Assembly (NCBI RefSeq): GCF_000276665.1
Contig: NW_004955446.1
Location: 15,201,433-15,265,432 of the forward strand
Origin: Chinchilla lanigera
Taxonomy: Eukaryota; Chordata; Mammalia; Rodentia; Chinchillidae
DNA length: 64,000 bases
Reading direction: 5' to 3'
A model generated the notes under the pieces. That model was given only the letters and a program-made list of their open reading frames with translations, made no database searches and was not told where the DNA came from. The position numbers and the translations under genes were made by a program. Below are positions 11,300 through 22,300 of the stretch, in pieces (position 1 is the stretch's first letter; each line of letters begins with the position of its first letter).

Positions 11300-12400
11300 A
11301 GAAAATATCTATATGAGGTTTTTTAGCCCAGATTTTATATTTAAAAGAGACGAGGCCTATTAGCCATTTCCAATTAGGGCCTATAAAAAGTGAATGAAGT
11401 ACTCATCTATTTATGAAAAGCAGCTGGGTCTCCCTAAATCCAAAATTAGCAAAAGTTTATTTGTTCTAAAATTGTTGCAGCGTACAGCATTTCGCTTATT
11501 TTCCTTCGCAACATTAGGTTTTATGAAAACCTTTCTTGTATCATGTACCTTCTGCAACACACAAAAACACCTTGCTTTGTTTTTCTCCTAAATAGCTACA
11601 TAATTAGATGGATTATTTCATGTGTCTGTGCCTGTGTTTGCTGAAGAGAACAAGCCAGATAAATTAGCACTTAGCAGAACTCACAATAGCACATAATATG
11701 CCCTTGTGTTGCATATAAAGCTTTATTTGTCATTCACGGCTGGTTGGCAAAACTGACTTTGCTTTTGAAAATGACAGGTGGTACTCTGGTGAGCTCTGTC
11801 TAGAAAAAGAAACAACCTTCACCAAGACAGTTTCTGTCAATAGCTTCCATGATTTAGTATTCAATCTGGGCTTGTGTTTCTTCTGAAGTTTTATTTCATT
11901 TGCATCTCTTAGGTCGGGCATCGCCAAAGCTCCTTAATAATTGGGATTCTATACCACAAGACTAGAAAGGCAGCTTCTCCCTGCTCCACAGGCCTGATTA
12001 AAAGACAGGTGAAGTTCAGTATATTTCAATAAGCCTCAACATTCCATGTCAGGAATCAATAGCCCTTCTTCTTTTTTTAGGGGTTATTAAATTGCAGCTG
12101 TAACATTAGCCTTCTTTATCTAATTGATTGTCTTTTCACAGGGCTAAGAAAATCAATAACAGTCAATGGCACTGCCCTGTTTTTACCTAATAGATGTTTT
12201 CTCCTAATTGGCTGCCTGGTTGGCTTCACAGAGCTCAGTATGTTTTCAGAAGTCCACAGTATGTTGCAACCTTTATAGACTATTTTACCCCGTGCAACAG
12301 TTATTGATTTTATAATGAAATCTAGAAAAATCAATGGCAATCAGGAATAAAGATCAAGATTCCTGGGTACTTTATGACAAAGGGCAAACTCACTTTGCTA
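11300..12400. promoter_or_regulatory. Candidate conserved non-coding enhancer block A
   Basis: About 1.1 kb free of recognisable repeats, more evenly mixed in base composition than the flanks and dense in developmental factor motifs. These include homeodomain cores ('ttaataattg' near 11933, 'ctaattgattg' at 12119, 'cctaattgg' at 12204), TGACAG/TGIF-MEIS type 'tgacaggtg' at 11772, CAGCTG E-boxes (11420, 12095) and a repeated 'aaatcaat.ac/ggc' word at 12150 and 12327. Open frames at 11394-11591, 11730-11927 and 12116-12340 change strand and have no recognisable protein. Conservation is inferred from appearance, not measured. Confidence 0.5.
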
Positions 12401-14622
12401 CCACTTCAAACTGTGATTCAATTAAACGTGTCCTTAAAACATTACATTTTCCAAGGCTTTGATCAAAGTCAGTTGATTTGTTGTTCAAGACCTGAGTCAA
12501 AATTTGAGAAGCAAAATATGCTAATGAAAACATCATATAGCAGTTTTTAATTGAAAATTTCCTTAAATATGAGAAAAATCAAACTATTTGAGAGTAAATG
12601 GTGAATTTGTTGGGAAAAATGTGAGCTATCAAAAGCTATTGCATAGAATAAAGAGTCAACTAAAATGCCGTGAAATTTCACACACAAAAAATCTATAACT
12701 TTATGTGAAAAACCGTGTTTGGTTGATTCACTGGAGTTTTAAAAGATCTGATCTCAAGAAACATCATTTCTTCTATGTGGACTGAGCAAACTCTCTTCCA
12801 ACTGATATTGTGCCATAGGGTCTGTGTTCTAATTTGACCTCTGAATTTTATTAGCATTTTGTCTCTGAATCTGTTTTGAACACTTAACTTATATTAATGA
12901 GACAACAGTATGAGTAGACCCTTTCTATGATTAGGATATAAAGTTCTTAGGAGTAGTAGTTTCATCTTTTAAAAGAGCTAATTCACAAATTTAAAGATGT
13001 GAATATTAATTATGGTTTTAAGTGTCAATCTTTCTCCTGAGACAGTCTTTATTTCTGAAAGACTAGAGGAATCCCTTTGATTCATATCTGGTTTTTTTGT
13101 GTGTGTGTTTGACATGTAATTGCTGAATTCTAACGTTGGTTCTTTATTTCAACACACCTTGATTTTGGAACTGTGTCATTTTCTTGCTCTTTTGAGTTCT
13201 ACACTGGCTGTGCCCCTGAAGTGCATTCTCAGGGTCCAATATTAATCTAACTCTGGAGGACATTTGCATGTCTGTACTCTTAAATACTACTATTTTTATT
13301 CCTTCTTAATAATAAAGAGTAGAAAGTCAGAAATTTCATCAAAGTCTTGCAACTTTGTAAATAATTCTCCTATATTTTTTTATGATGACTGTAAACTGTA
13401 CATTGTTATTTCTTAAACTAGTATCAAAGCCAGCAATGCAGTTTCCTGACACTTTGCAGATTAGCATGCATGTAGTTCAGTCTTTCTCATTCTTCAGTGA
13501 ATTGACATGCCCTGCTAAAGTGTCGTGCCATTTAATATGCCTAACCATGATGGGATGACAGTTCCATAGTCAGTGACAATCAACCCATGACTGTGGAGCT
13601 GTCTCCAGCTTTTAAATCACACATCTTATGGTATGTTTCAATTTGACCTCAAATTTAGTAGTTGTTCTTTTAATCTCTGGAAAATGAATAACTAGCTAAC
13701 TAACTAACTAACGATTAACTAAATAGTAATATAAACCAAACACCATTGCAAGATTAGAAATTTCGTTGATACACACTGTTGCTAAACAACTCAAAATCAA
13801 GAAAAGATTAAGGACAGATGCTTTGATTTCTCCAAACTTCATAGAAGGGGGTAGAGATTGAAGGTTGGGAGAGCATTTTAGATAATGATACCTTTCTCAA
13901 AATGAGACAAAAGTCATGGAAAAACACAAAAAATATCAACTATATATTGTCAACAACATTCACATACCTCAGAACACAATGCTGGTTTGTCTACTTTAAG
14001 CAGAAAATCAGCATCCTTCCTTGCTTTTTAGGGCAGACTAATTCATAGGAAAGATTTTGAAAGCAATTTAATTTCCAACTTCCTATCTTCTCCCCTATGG
14101 TAAGCTCCCAATTATGATAGAATTCAACCCTGTGGGATATTCTGGTTCTCCTGTCTCCTTATTTGTAAGTTTCAAAGAGAGATCACAGTTAACTGATTTA
14201 AGTATAAGTGACTGATAAATGTGATCCCTACTGAGCATTGCAACATTTTGTATAAATCCAAAACTAATGCCATGATTGTGAGTTGTTAATATTGAAAGTT
14301 AGATCCAAATGTAAAATCTTTTGTTCTCATGATGTTTTTAAACAGCAGCATCACGGTATTCAAAAGGTTATAATGAAGCATACCGGAAATAAGTACAAGA
14401 AACTAAAATATGCACTATTCTAATGCATGCTATATGGCTTTTTAAATTAATCATGTTTATCATAGCCATTTACAAGTATGCAAAGTGTTTTTTGCCTGGA
14501 ATAATTTCTGACTAGGTTATTGTGCTACCCAGGGCCTTATGTATTGTCAAATGTGTTAAAGTTTATAAGCTGGTGAATCTAACTTTAATTATCTCCTCAC
14601 TTTAATTACCCCTAAATTTTTC
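12401..14622. other. Unique DNA
   Basis: No transposons recognised. A short (AACT)n run lies at 13691-13713. 13440-13620 has a mixed composition and could be another conserved element. Confidence 0.4.
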
Positions 14623-14723
14623 CTCATTTTTTTTTTTCCTTTTTTTCCAGTATCAGGAATCAAACTCATGACCTTATGCTTGCCGGGCAGGGGTTGTGCA
14701 GCTGAGCTAAATCCCCAGCTCCC
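14623..14723 (-). mobile_element. ID-type SINE with poly-A tail
   Basis: The plus strand shows a poly-T run from about 14626 followed by 'cagtatcaggaatcaaactc' and the closing 'ctgagctaaatccccag', so the SINE is on the minus strand. The A-box and B-box regions are recognisable with several substitutions. Confidence 0.85.
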
Positions 14724-15829
14724 ATTCTTCTTCATTTTGAAAAGTAATCAACAATGCAAATTTCTGAGAAAAAAAAAAAAGAAAGAAAAAACAAAAAGGA
14801 AATTCTATATAATCAGGTACTAGTATTTGTCACCAGAAGATTTTTGGCTGCATCTTGAAAAGTTCTTTCATTTCTACAGGCAGTATTCAATGAATCAATC
14901 TAATATCCCCTTTGTCTTCAAACTTAGCTCTTTTTTAACAAAAACATTATTTTCAAGCCTAAACGACCTCAAGTCTAAGTGGATTGGACATGTCCATGTA
15001 TGGGTTCATGTGAGTGTGTGTGTACACACATATGTATTTGTGTATCTGTAGATATATAATATTCATTTAACTAACTGGATGTGCTCACATGTGTATGCTT
15101 ACATTCAAACAATAGTAAATGTGACTCTTCAGGCAAGGTAAATTTCATCCTGAAAAGTTTTTCCCCTTACATTTCCATGGAAGAATTCATAGCAAAAGCA
15201 AAGATATTTTCAAGTTATGAAATAATATTCATACTGCAGCTGCTGTTTCTTCATTTCTTTCCTGTCTTTCATTAACATCAGACTACCATATAGTTATAAA
15301 TCCAACATGATTATAGTTCTAATGATAAGTATCATGATTTAGTGGTTTATTCCATTTGAGATCTGTAGTTACCTTTTTATACATTGTTTCATATCTGAGT
15401 TAACTTGAGAGACCTCTTTATATCACCAAATATAAAATTTCTTTAACAGAGAGCAGGGGAAAGAGAAGAAAGCACTCATCCTTTTACTTTTTCCACTTTA
15501 GGATTGAGAATGAGTATACATCAATGTAAATCAAACAATGAAATATTGTTTTACTGCTATAAAATATTACTTGGATGTAAAAATAGATCCATGCCTTCAA
15601 ACTTGTGTACTAATTTATTTTCTGGTTGGAGAAGGGAATAAAGGTTTACACAGCAACTTGACCTGCAAGTTTGATTTGTATTGAAATATGTGCATGTCAA
15701 TTCGGAAATAGTATTATCACCCAACCCTTTTAGCTGTATTTCTAAAACAGAATGTTTATCATGCTATTATTAGAAACCTAGAGATTGGTGATTGTCATGT
15801 AAATACTTATGAGTTTCTTTTTGACCAGG
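14724..15829. other. Unique DNA
   Basis: An A-rich run lies at 14769-14800 and a short imperfect TG/CA-rich tract at 15010-15045. No gene or repeat recognised with confidence. Confidence 0.4.
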
Positions 15830-16350
15830 ATCTTTATTTGCATAGCCAGTGTCACATAAGGTGACCATACAAGAACAAAGTGCGCAGCAAAGGAGATCAG
15901 TGAAATACCTTGACTGGAAGACTCATTGCTCCTTCTATAGAAGCCAAGATAAAAGCTGCCATTTGGATTGGTTTTCCCTTCTCCTTTCTCCTGCCTTCAT
16001 ATACTGTGCTAGATGAAAGTCATAACGGGAAGGATACAATCATTAAAAATCATATTTATTATGCTGAAAACTAAGAAGGACTTTTTAAGAATGAGCAAGA
16101 GATTTATTTGTGATCTCTGCAAAAAACAGCTACATAATTTAGGAACAGAGACAAAATGATGACAGTGTCATGGATAAATTCTAACCTCTGCAAGCTGGAT
16201 TGTCACAGGTTATTGAAAACCCTGTTGGCAATAACAGACTGTCTTGAGTTGGAAATAGTTACTGAATACAGGTCCCTCTTTGACAACATAATGAGCCATA
16301 ATTGTTACAACACTTGGACTTCACATGAAAATTAGAGCAACCTTATGCAG
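15830..16350. promoter_or_regulatory. Possible conserved non-coding element (weak)
   Basis: Repeat-free, with mixed composition and recurrent 'tgtcaca/gtcacag' and 'ataacagac' type words (15850, 16200, 16230). I offer it only as a place to inspect in an alignment. Confidence 0.25.
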
Positions 16351-17659
16351 TATCAGTCCTGAAGAGGGTTTTCATGATTTTAAAATATTTCTTAGAGTTT
16401 TGCATTCAAATACATGATAAATCATCTGTCTAGCTGGTTTATCAAATGAGGACTTGATTGATCATGGTTCTTCTTATGAATATAGGGAGCATATTACAAT
16501 CATGATAATAATTTCTTCAGATACATTTATTTATGATCTGCTTATATCACAATGGGAACGTGATTTGAAAAGAAATTAATAGCTCCAATGGGATACCAGC
16601 TGTGACAAAGACACTCTTTGACACTTTGTTGATGCTGTGTATACGCTGAAATGTGAATGAATGTCTCCTGGAAAACTGACATTGAGAGATGTAATAGAGC
16701 AAAGGAAGATCTAAAAAGAGCTCGTATATTCTATAAAGAATCATTTACTTTTCAGAGATTTATTTCTTCACACACCAGAAGACGTAAAGATAGAATTTAT
16801 CTTTAAATATAGAATAAAAGTAAATACTATACAGAAATGGTAAAGAAAAGCCAATCCTGTATCCAACTGGGGAAGTGATTGCTGTTAGCCTTAAATCCCT
16901 GTAAGTTCTATTCATTCTTGGAACTGTAGAGATTAGGATAAAATAGGAAGAAGTGCAGAGTGCAGGAATACTACAGGAGGTCAGACATTAGGGGAATATA
17001 AAATTCCCCATATGCTCTTATTCTTTAAAGCAATCATTCTGCTTTAGTAAGTGAAGCAATAGATATTTACAATGTATTATATATTTTATTATGATGATAT
17101 TTATATAGTGTATTGTTCTAACATAATTGCAATGTTTGATAGTGTGGTGTACAAGTGAGGTATTTGAAGAGAATTCATCTGAGCTATGTGTTAATTTATT
17201 TAACATATATTTATAATAGCAAGGTCAGGACCCAATGGCCTTGGGAGAACAGGACAAGTCCTTGTCCTTATTAACCTTACATTGTAGAAGCATCCTTTGA
17301 AAAAGAATATTATCAGTAAAACCTAAACTAACTGTTTATTGACTATGAACAAGCTATGTATCTTAGTTTCAGTTTTGTACTCTGCAATCCGAGCCTTTTC
17401 TCTAGTTTATTTCAGCACATGTTCCTTAAATAAGTATTTATTTATGATCTATTATATGTTAAAAAATTCAGTCTTGTCATAATTGTCATAATCCACAAAC
17501 ACTGACATAAAATTGAACTGCTTTCCCTGTTGTCATTATATTATCATTCTTTCAGGAACCATACTTTCATACCCCAAATATGTACATTGCTCTCTACCTT
17601 CAATATTCAGAGGTCAGTCAGTCATCAAAAGGTGTTGTTCTTCTTTGTGGGGAGGGGTG
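16351..17659. other. Unique AT-rich DNA
   Basis: Nothing recognised. Confidence 0.45.
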
Positions 17660-17732
17660 TAACTGGGAATCAAACTCAGTAGTTCATGCTTGACAGCCAG
17701 GCGCTGTGCCACTGAGCTAACTCCCTGGCCCT
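17660..17732 (-). mobile_element. ID-type SINE
   Basis: The plus strand reads 'actgggaatcaaactcagta' then 'gctgtgccactgagctaact', the reverse complement of an ID core. The tail side (left) is T- and G-rich rather than a clean poly-T, so the insertion is older than the copies at 49.1 and 56.3 kb. Confidence 0.8.
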
Positions 17733-18079
17733 GAAAGATGTTTCTGTAAATTCAGTTTTATATTCCTTTTCAAACCAATTGAGCAAAACCCTAGTTAGTG
17801 TCTTCCAAAATTTTAAACGATTTTCCTAAGAATATCAATTCAATTTTATTCAGTCTATATTTAAGTAAACTTTCTGTAACATTTTTAAATATATTAATGT
17901 ATTCGCTGCCAAATTTACAAGTAATTGTTGTTTTTATGCAATGCTAGCTAATTTTTGTCTAATACAGATTAGAAAAATTTAGAAAAGAAATCTTCCAAAA
18001 GCTAACAAACCAAAATTATTCATAATACTATAAATTATAATTACTGGTAATTTTTTGGTGAATGAATTCTCTCTATAAT
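17733..18079. other. Unique AT-rich spacer
   Basis: Nothing recognised. Confidence 0.45.
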
Positions 18080-18430
18080 GTTATACCTTACAAATAAAGG
18101 GATCATAACATACATTCAAAAATTTTAAAACTGTCACTTGCTTAAAGTAAAATGAACCCAGCTGTAAACAATCCCAGTCAAAGTACAGAACAATTCCATA
18201 ATCCCAGAAAACACTTATTCTGAACTGTCCCTTGCATACAGTTTTTATTCAAGACAACCAATGATTTCTACCACTATTATGTAAGTTTGCTTCTTTTAGC
18301 ATTTTCTATAAAAGGAATAATACAAAATATACTTTTCTACGTCTGGCTCTTTTCACTCAGCATGTTTTTTGACTCTACTTTCTTCATGAATTTAGATTTG
18401 ATCTTTTATTAAAAATTAATTGACAACTTA
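18080..18430 (-). mobile_element. Ancient L1M 3'UTR fragment
   Basis: Antisense L1M 3'UTR words in order: 'aagtacagaacaattccata' (18181), 'tacgtctggctcttttcact' (18338) and 'cagcatgttttttgactcta' (18358), corresponding to the 'tctggcttctttcactcagcat' position of mammalian L1M tails. Highly diverged. It may extend to about 18640. Confidence 0.55.
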
Positions 18431-19555
18431 CTGTGAACCAATTGCTAAATTCCCTATACTGTTCCATTATCAATTTGTTGTCAGTTTTTAAAATATTTGA
18501 TTGTTTTAGATTTCTTAAATTTCAATGTACATTTTGTAACTGGAGTGGTAATATAGAATTTCTTAAAAATTATCAGGTTATATTTGACATTGCTTATATT
18601 CAATACATAAATTCTCATACAATGTACACTTGAACAAAAGGGGTTGTTCTGATCTATTTATATCACATGTACCACAATTTATTATTTAGATCTTATTTCT
18701 GTTAACAGTATTTTTATTAGAGAGGTTTACACACATATTTTATATTAGTTTAAATTTATTTTTATCATTTTAAGACTATTTTGAATTTTAAATTTAATTT
18801 TCTAATTGTCCATTGCTAGAATAGAACCACAATTTCCTTCTGTATAGTGAGATTTTAGTTTGTGACCTTGATAAATATTCTTAGTCATCTCATTATTTCT
18901 TATTGGATTACTTCAGAATTTCCATATGCACAATCATGTTACTCAACAATAGAGATTAATGAAAAGCTATTTGTCATTTTAATTCTTCATTATTCATAAT
19001 GTAATAGTTTGAGTTTCATATACAATATGTAATAAAACTGTGAGGACAAATATTTATATACTGTTCACAATACTATGAGGCAAGCTTGAAAATTTCAACT
19101 TTAATTCTGTTTTTCTTTCTATTGATTCCTTTATGCAGTTTGAGAAATTACCATATCCTGTTTCCCTGAGAGTCATTTATCATGAAAAACATTGTTCAAA
19201 TTTGTGAAATAACTTTCCCTAACTATTTAAATAAGTACATAAACTTTCAGCTTTATTATATAAATGAGGTAAGTTAGGTACTGATTGATTTCAAATACTG
19301 AACAAAGTTCTGTATAATACCCCTTGCTTATTTTCCATTATGTTTACTATCTCCTGCTAAGCCCAACTTACTAATATTTAAGAGTAATTCATTTTCAAGT
19401 TTCTAAGGAATATCCAAAATTTTATTTATTTGTTTCTTTTTCCTTTAATAACTGTGCTAATTTTTTGTATTAAGAGAATTTTAAAATCCTAAAATGACTG
19501 TTTGAAGTAATGGAGTTTGAACACAGGATCTTCACAGCAGGCTACATCCCTTTAA
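18431..19555. other. Unique AT-rich DNA
   Basis: Very AT-rich, no confident repeat. Confidence 0.4.
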
Positions 19556-19556
19556 A

Positions 19557-19595
<39 letters not shown>

Positions 19596-19738
19596 ATTGT
19601 TGTTATGTTATTATTATTATTTTAGATAGTGTCTAGTTAAAATGTTAAATTGCTCACCCTGGGATTGAATTTGGGATACTGTGTTCTCAGCCTCCTAGAG
19701 TTCTAGGATTTCAGGTGTGGGTCAAAATACCTAGCTAT
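19556..19738 (-). mobile_element. B1/Alu-type SINE with (AAT)n tail
   Basis: At 19622-19737 the plus strand carries the reverse complement of a 7SL-derived SINE: 'ctcagcctcctagagttcta' (19687) and 'ggatttcaggtgtgggtcaa' (19707), ending in a degenerate 'acctagct'. The (ATT)n run at 19558-19622 is on the 3' side of this minus-strand element, so it is the SINE A-tail grown into an (AAT)n microsatellite. Confidence 0.75.
19558..19622. repeat. (ATT)n microsatellite
   Basis: About 20 ATT units with a GTT interruption near 19600. Likely length-variable. Confidence 0.95.
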
Positions 19739-19830
19739 AAACTTCAGGGTAATGAAGTTTATTGGTACAATTTAGATATACAGAGTTATCATATTCATCA
19801 TAGGGAATTTGTACCCATTCATGATATATC

Positions 19831-20103
19831 TTGATTCCTCTTTTTTTCCTCAATGTCCTCCCCTCCCTTCAGCTCCTCTTCTCTGCCTTATTTACAAAGC
19901 TTTGTTTCTATTTTATCTCTTTTTTTCTCATTTTTAAATTTTCCCTTACAACACCCCCTATTTCCCTTTCCCTGTTTAAACAATTACTTCCTTTTTCACA
20001 ATATCTATTATACATTTTGGTTTGTATTTACACATTAAGATTCTCACACCAGAGAAACAATGTGATATTTACTCATATAAGTCCGATGTATTTCACTTAA
20101 GAA
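19831..20103 (-). repeat. L1 3'UTR portion
   Basis: Pyrimidine-rich on plus (purine-rich in L1 sense), followed by the 'tactcatataagtccgatgt' region near 20071 that corresponds to the ORF2 end/3'UTR boundary of the plus-strand copies here. Open frames at 19831-20100 are artefacts of this composition. Confidence 0.65.
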
Positions 20104-20114
20104 TATGGTCTCTT

Positions 20115-20261
20115 AGCCAGGCATGGTGGCACACGCCTGTAATCCCAGCATTCAGGAGGTAGAGGCATGAAGATTGCTGTGAGTTTGAGGCCAGCCTAGG
20201 CTACATAATGAGTTCAAAGTTACTCTGAACTACAGAGTGGGACTCTGTCTCAAAAAAAATG

Positions 20262-20324
<63 letters not shown>

Positions 20325-20330
20325 AAAAGG
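20115..20330 (+). mobile_element. B1-type 7SL-derived SINE with (GAAA)n tail, nested in L1
   Basis: Full-looking B1: 'gccaggcatggtggcacacg' start, 'cctgtaatcccagca' (Pol III A-box side), 'gtttgaggccagcctaggct' (B-box region), an internal duplication-like segment at 20205-20245 and a 'ctctgtctcaaaa' end. The tail has become (GAAA)n at 20261-20327. A short imperfect target duplication is visible: 'atatggtc' at 20104 against 'atatgatc' at 20331. L1 ORF2 3' sequence continues on both sides, so this SINE is younger than the L1. Confidence 0.9.
20261..20327. repeat. (GAAA)n microsatellite
   Basis: About 16 uninterrupted tetranucleotide units arising from the B1 tail. Probably polymorphic. Confidence 0.95.
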
Positions 20331-20339
20331 ATATGATCC

Positions 20340-20925
20340 AAACGTTCATTCATTTAGCCAGAAATGTCTCAAATTTATAATTTTCATGGTTGAGTAGTAC
20401 TCCATTATATTAAGAAAACACATCTTTTTTATCTACTCATTTGTGATTGTTTCCAAAATTTAGTTATTGCAAACTGTACTGCTATAAACATTGTTGTGCA
20501 TATATCGCTGTGGTATGATGCTTTTACTTCTTTTGGGGACATACCAAGAAGGGAAATAGCTGGGTCAAATGGAACCACTAAATTTTTGAGGCATCTTCAC
20601 ATCGATTTCCACAGGGGTTTCACCAGTCTACACTCCCACCTATAGTGCAGAGGGTTCCTTTTCCCCACAGCACCTCCAGCATTTGTTACTGGTTTCTTGA
20701 TAGTAACTGTTCATTCTGGAGTGGGATGGAATCTTAGTGTTGTTTTAATTTGCATCTCTCGAATAACCAGTGATGTTAAACATTTTTTATTTGCCATTTG
20801 TATATTTTCATCTGTGTATATTCATCTCAGATGGGCATTTTTTAGTTTGGTTTTTAAATTTGAGAGTTCTGATTTTCTTCAATTTTTTATATATTCTAGA
20901 TATCAGTCCTTTGCCTGAGGATTAT
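20340..20925 (-). pseudogene. L1 ORF2p C-terminal fragment
   Basis: Reverse complement of late ORF2. Landmarks on plus are 'ttgagtagtactccattata' (20391), 'cattctggagtgggatggaa' (20710), 'ttaatttgcatctctcgaat' (20745) and 'tatcagtcctttgcctgag' (20900). Stops in all frames. The right edge at about 20925-20935 is the deletion junction. Confidence 0.8.
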
Positions 20926-21020
20926 TGGCCGCTTTTTTTTCTGGGTTCCTGTCACATGGAGGGCTGTTTTCCAATCTTTGACTTTCAGATATGGATTTCT
21001 TTCTGAGTTAAATGTGTTTC

Positions 21021-21245
21021 TTATATGCAGCATAGTGTTGGATCTTGCTTCTTTATCCATTCTGCCAGTCTGTTTCTTTTGATTGGTGAATTGAGGCCAT
21101 TTACATTGCTGGTTATAACTGATATGTATTGGCTTATCCTTCCAATACTATTTTCCTTTTGTTGGTATCCTGTCTTCCCTCTCTGTTTATTTGCTTGCCC
21201 TGCCTGGTGGCTCTTTTCTGTTGGTGTTCTTGCAATTGTGGTCAT
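21021..21245 (-). pseudogene. L1 ORF2p N-terminus (endonuclease start), prematurely stopped
   Basis: The translated minus strand contains SNVNGLNSPIKRNRLAEW then KKQDPTLCCI, the hallmark beginning of L1 ORF2p, where the first N of N-x-N-G-L-N is part of the apurinic endonuclease active site. The next codon, normally the Q of 'QETH', has become TAA at 21021-21023, so the frame ends after about 45 native residues. E-T-H and later residues follow in the same frame. The true ORF2 start is downstream of the ORF's first Met; the preceding residues come from the inter-ORF region. Confidence 0.85.
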
Positions 21246-21254
21246 CCTTCCGTC

Positions 21255-22300
21255 TTTCTAAAATATACTTCTGAGAATTTTGGAGATCTGGTTTGGTGGT
21301 CATCAATTTCTTCAGCTGTTCTTTATCATGAAAATATCTAATTTCTCCTTTGATTTTGAAAGATAGTTTTGTGGGTACATTGATCTGGGTTGGAGGTTGT
21401 TCTCTGTGAGAGGTTGAAATCCTTCATTCCAAGATCTCTTTGATTTGAGGGTTTTTGATGAGAAATCTGCTGTGATCCTGGTGGGCTTTCCTTTATAAGT
21501 AATTTGTTTCTTTTTCTTATCTGCTTTTAATATTCTATTCTACTGCTGAGTTTCTGGATTCTTGATTATTATATGCCTTGGTATGGATTTATTTCTGTTA
21601 TGGCTGTTTGGATTTCTACCTGCATCACTTATTTGTATGTTAAATTCTTTATTAATGCTTGGGGAGTTTTCTGCCATGATTTCTACAAAGAAGTTTTTTT
21701 ATGGAGTGTGTGCTATTTCCAGTTTTCTCAGTGAGTCTGCTCAATCTTATGTTCTTCTTCTTTGCTTCATTTTGTAGCTGTTAGGTTGATTTGTCATGGT
21801 CCCTCATTATTTTTAAGATATCTTTCTTTTCATGGTTGCTAATCACAATCCTGTCATCTAGATGTGATATTCTATCCTTGCCTTTGTTCAATCTGTCACA
21901 TATACTTTCAAATGGAATTTTTAATCTCCAAGATATCTGCTTATATCTGTGTCATGGATTCTATTTATTTCCCATTTTGGTCATTGATGGTTTCCATCAT
22001 TTTCCTGAGCTCCTCTATTTATTTTATTCTGTGTATACTCTAGATGCATTGAACATGTTGTTCAGTTTGATCATCATTTTACCTGAAAGATTATTTTTCT
22101 ATAGCTTCATTCTTTTTTTCTTTTTTTTTAGTTTGGCTGCTATCATTTCAGCAAGTTCTAGTGGATGGTTTCCAATTTTCTTTATCTCATTGCACTCTGA
22201 ACCTGACATGGGCGGTCTGGAGTTCTGAGGTTGTATTTTGTTTCTGCATCTTGTCATTTTTCTATTTTCTATTTGTTTTTCTGTTTTCTGTGTCAATGCT
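21255..22300 (-). pseudogene. L1 ORF1p remains
   Basis: Conceptual minus-strand translation, with frameshifts, shows an ORF1p C-terminal domain ('ITYKGKPTRITADFS'-like around 21440-21500, and a FHDKEQLKKLMTTKPD-like end around 21270-21330). Upstream, towards 22100, lies low-complexity coiled-coil-like sequence. ORF1p is the trimeric RNA-binding chaperone of L1. The frame is disrupted in several places. The 65-codon frame at 22099-22296 covers the N-terminal end and has a lysine run from a poly-T tract. Confidence 0.65.

Noticed and set aside
15480..15600. Possible short plus-strand L1 tail
   Set aside because: Only one or two words ('ctgctataaaatattacttgg'-like) match; too short to support.
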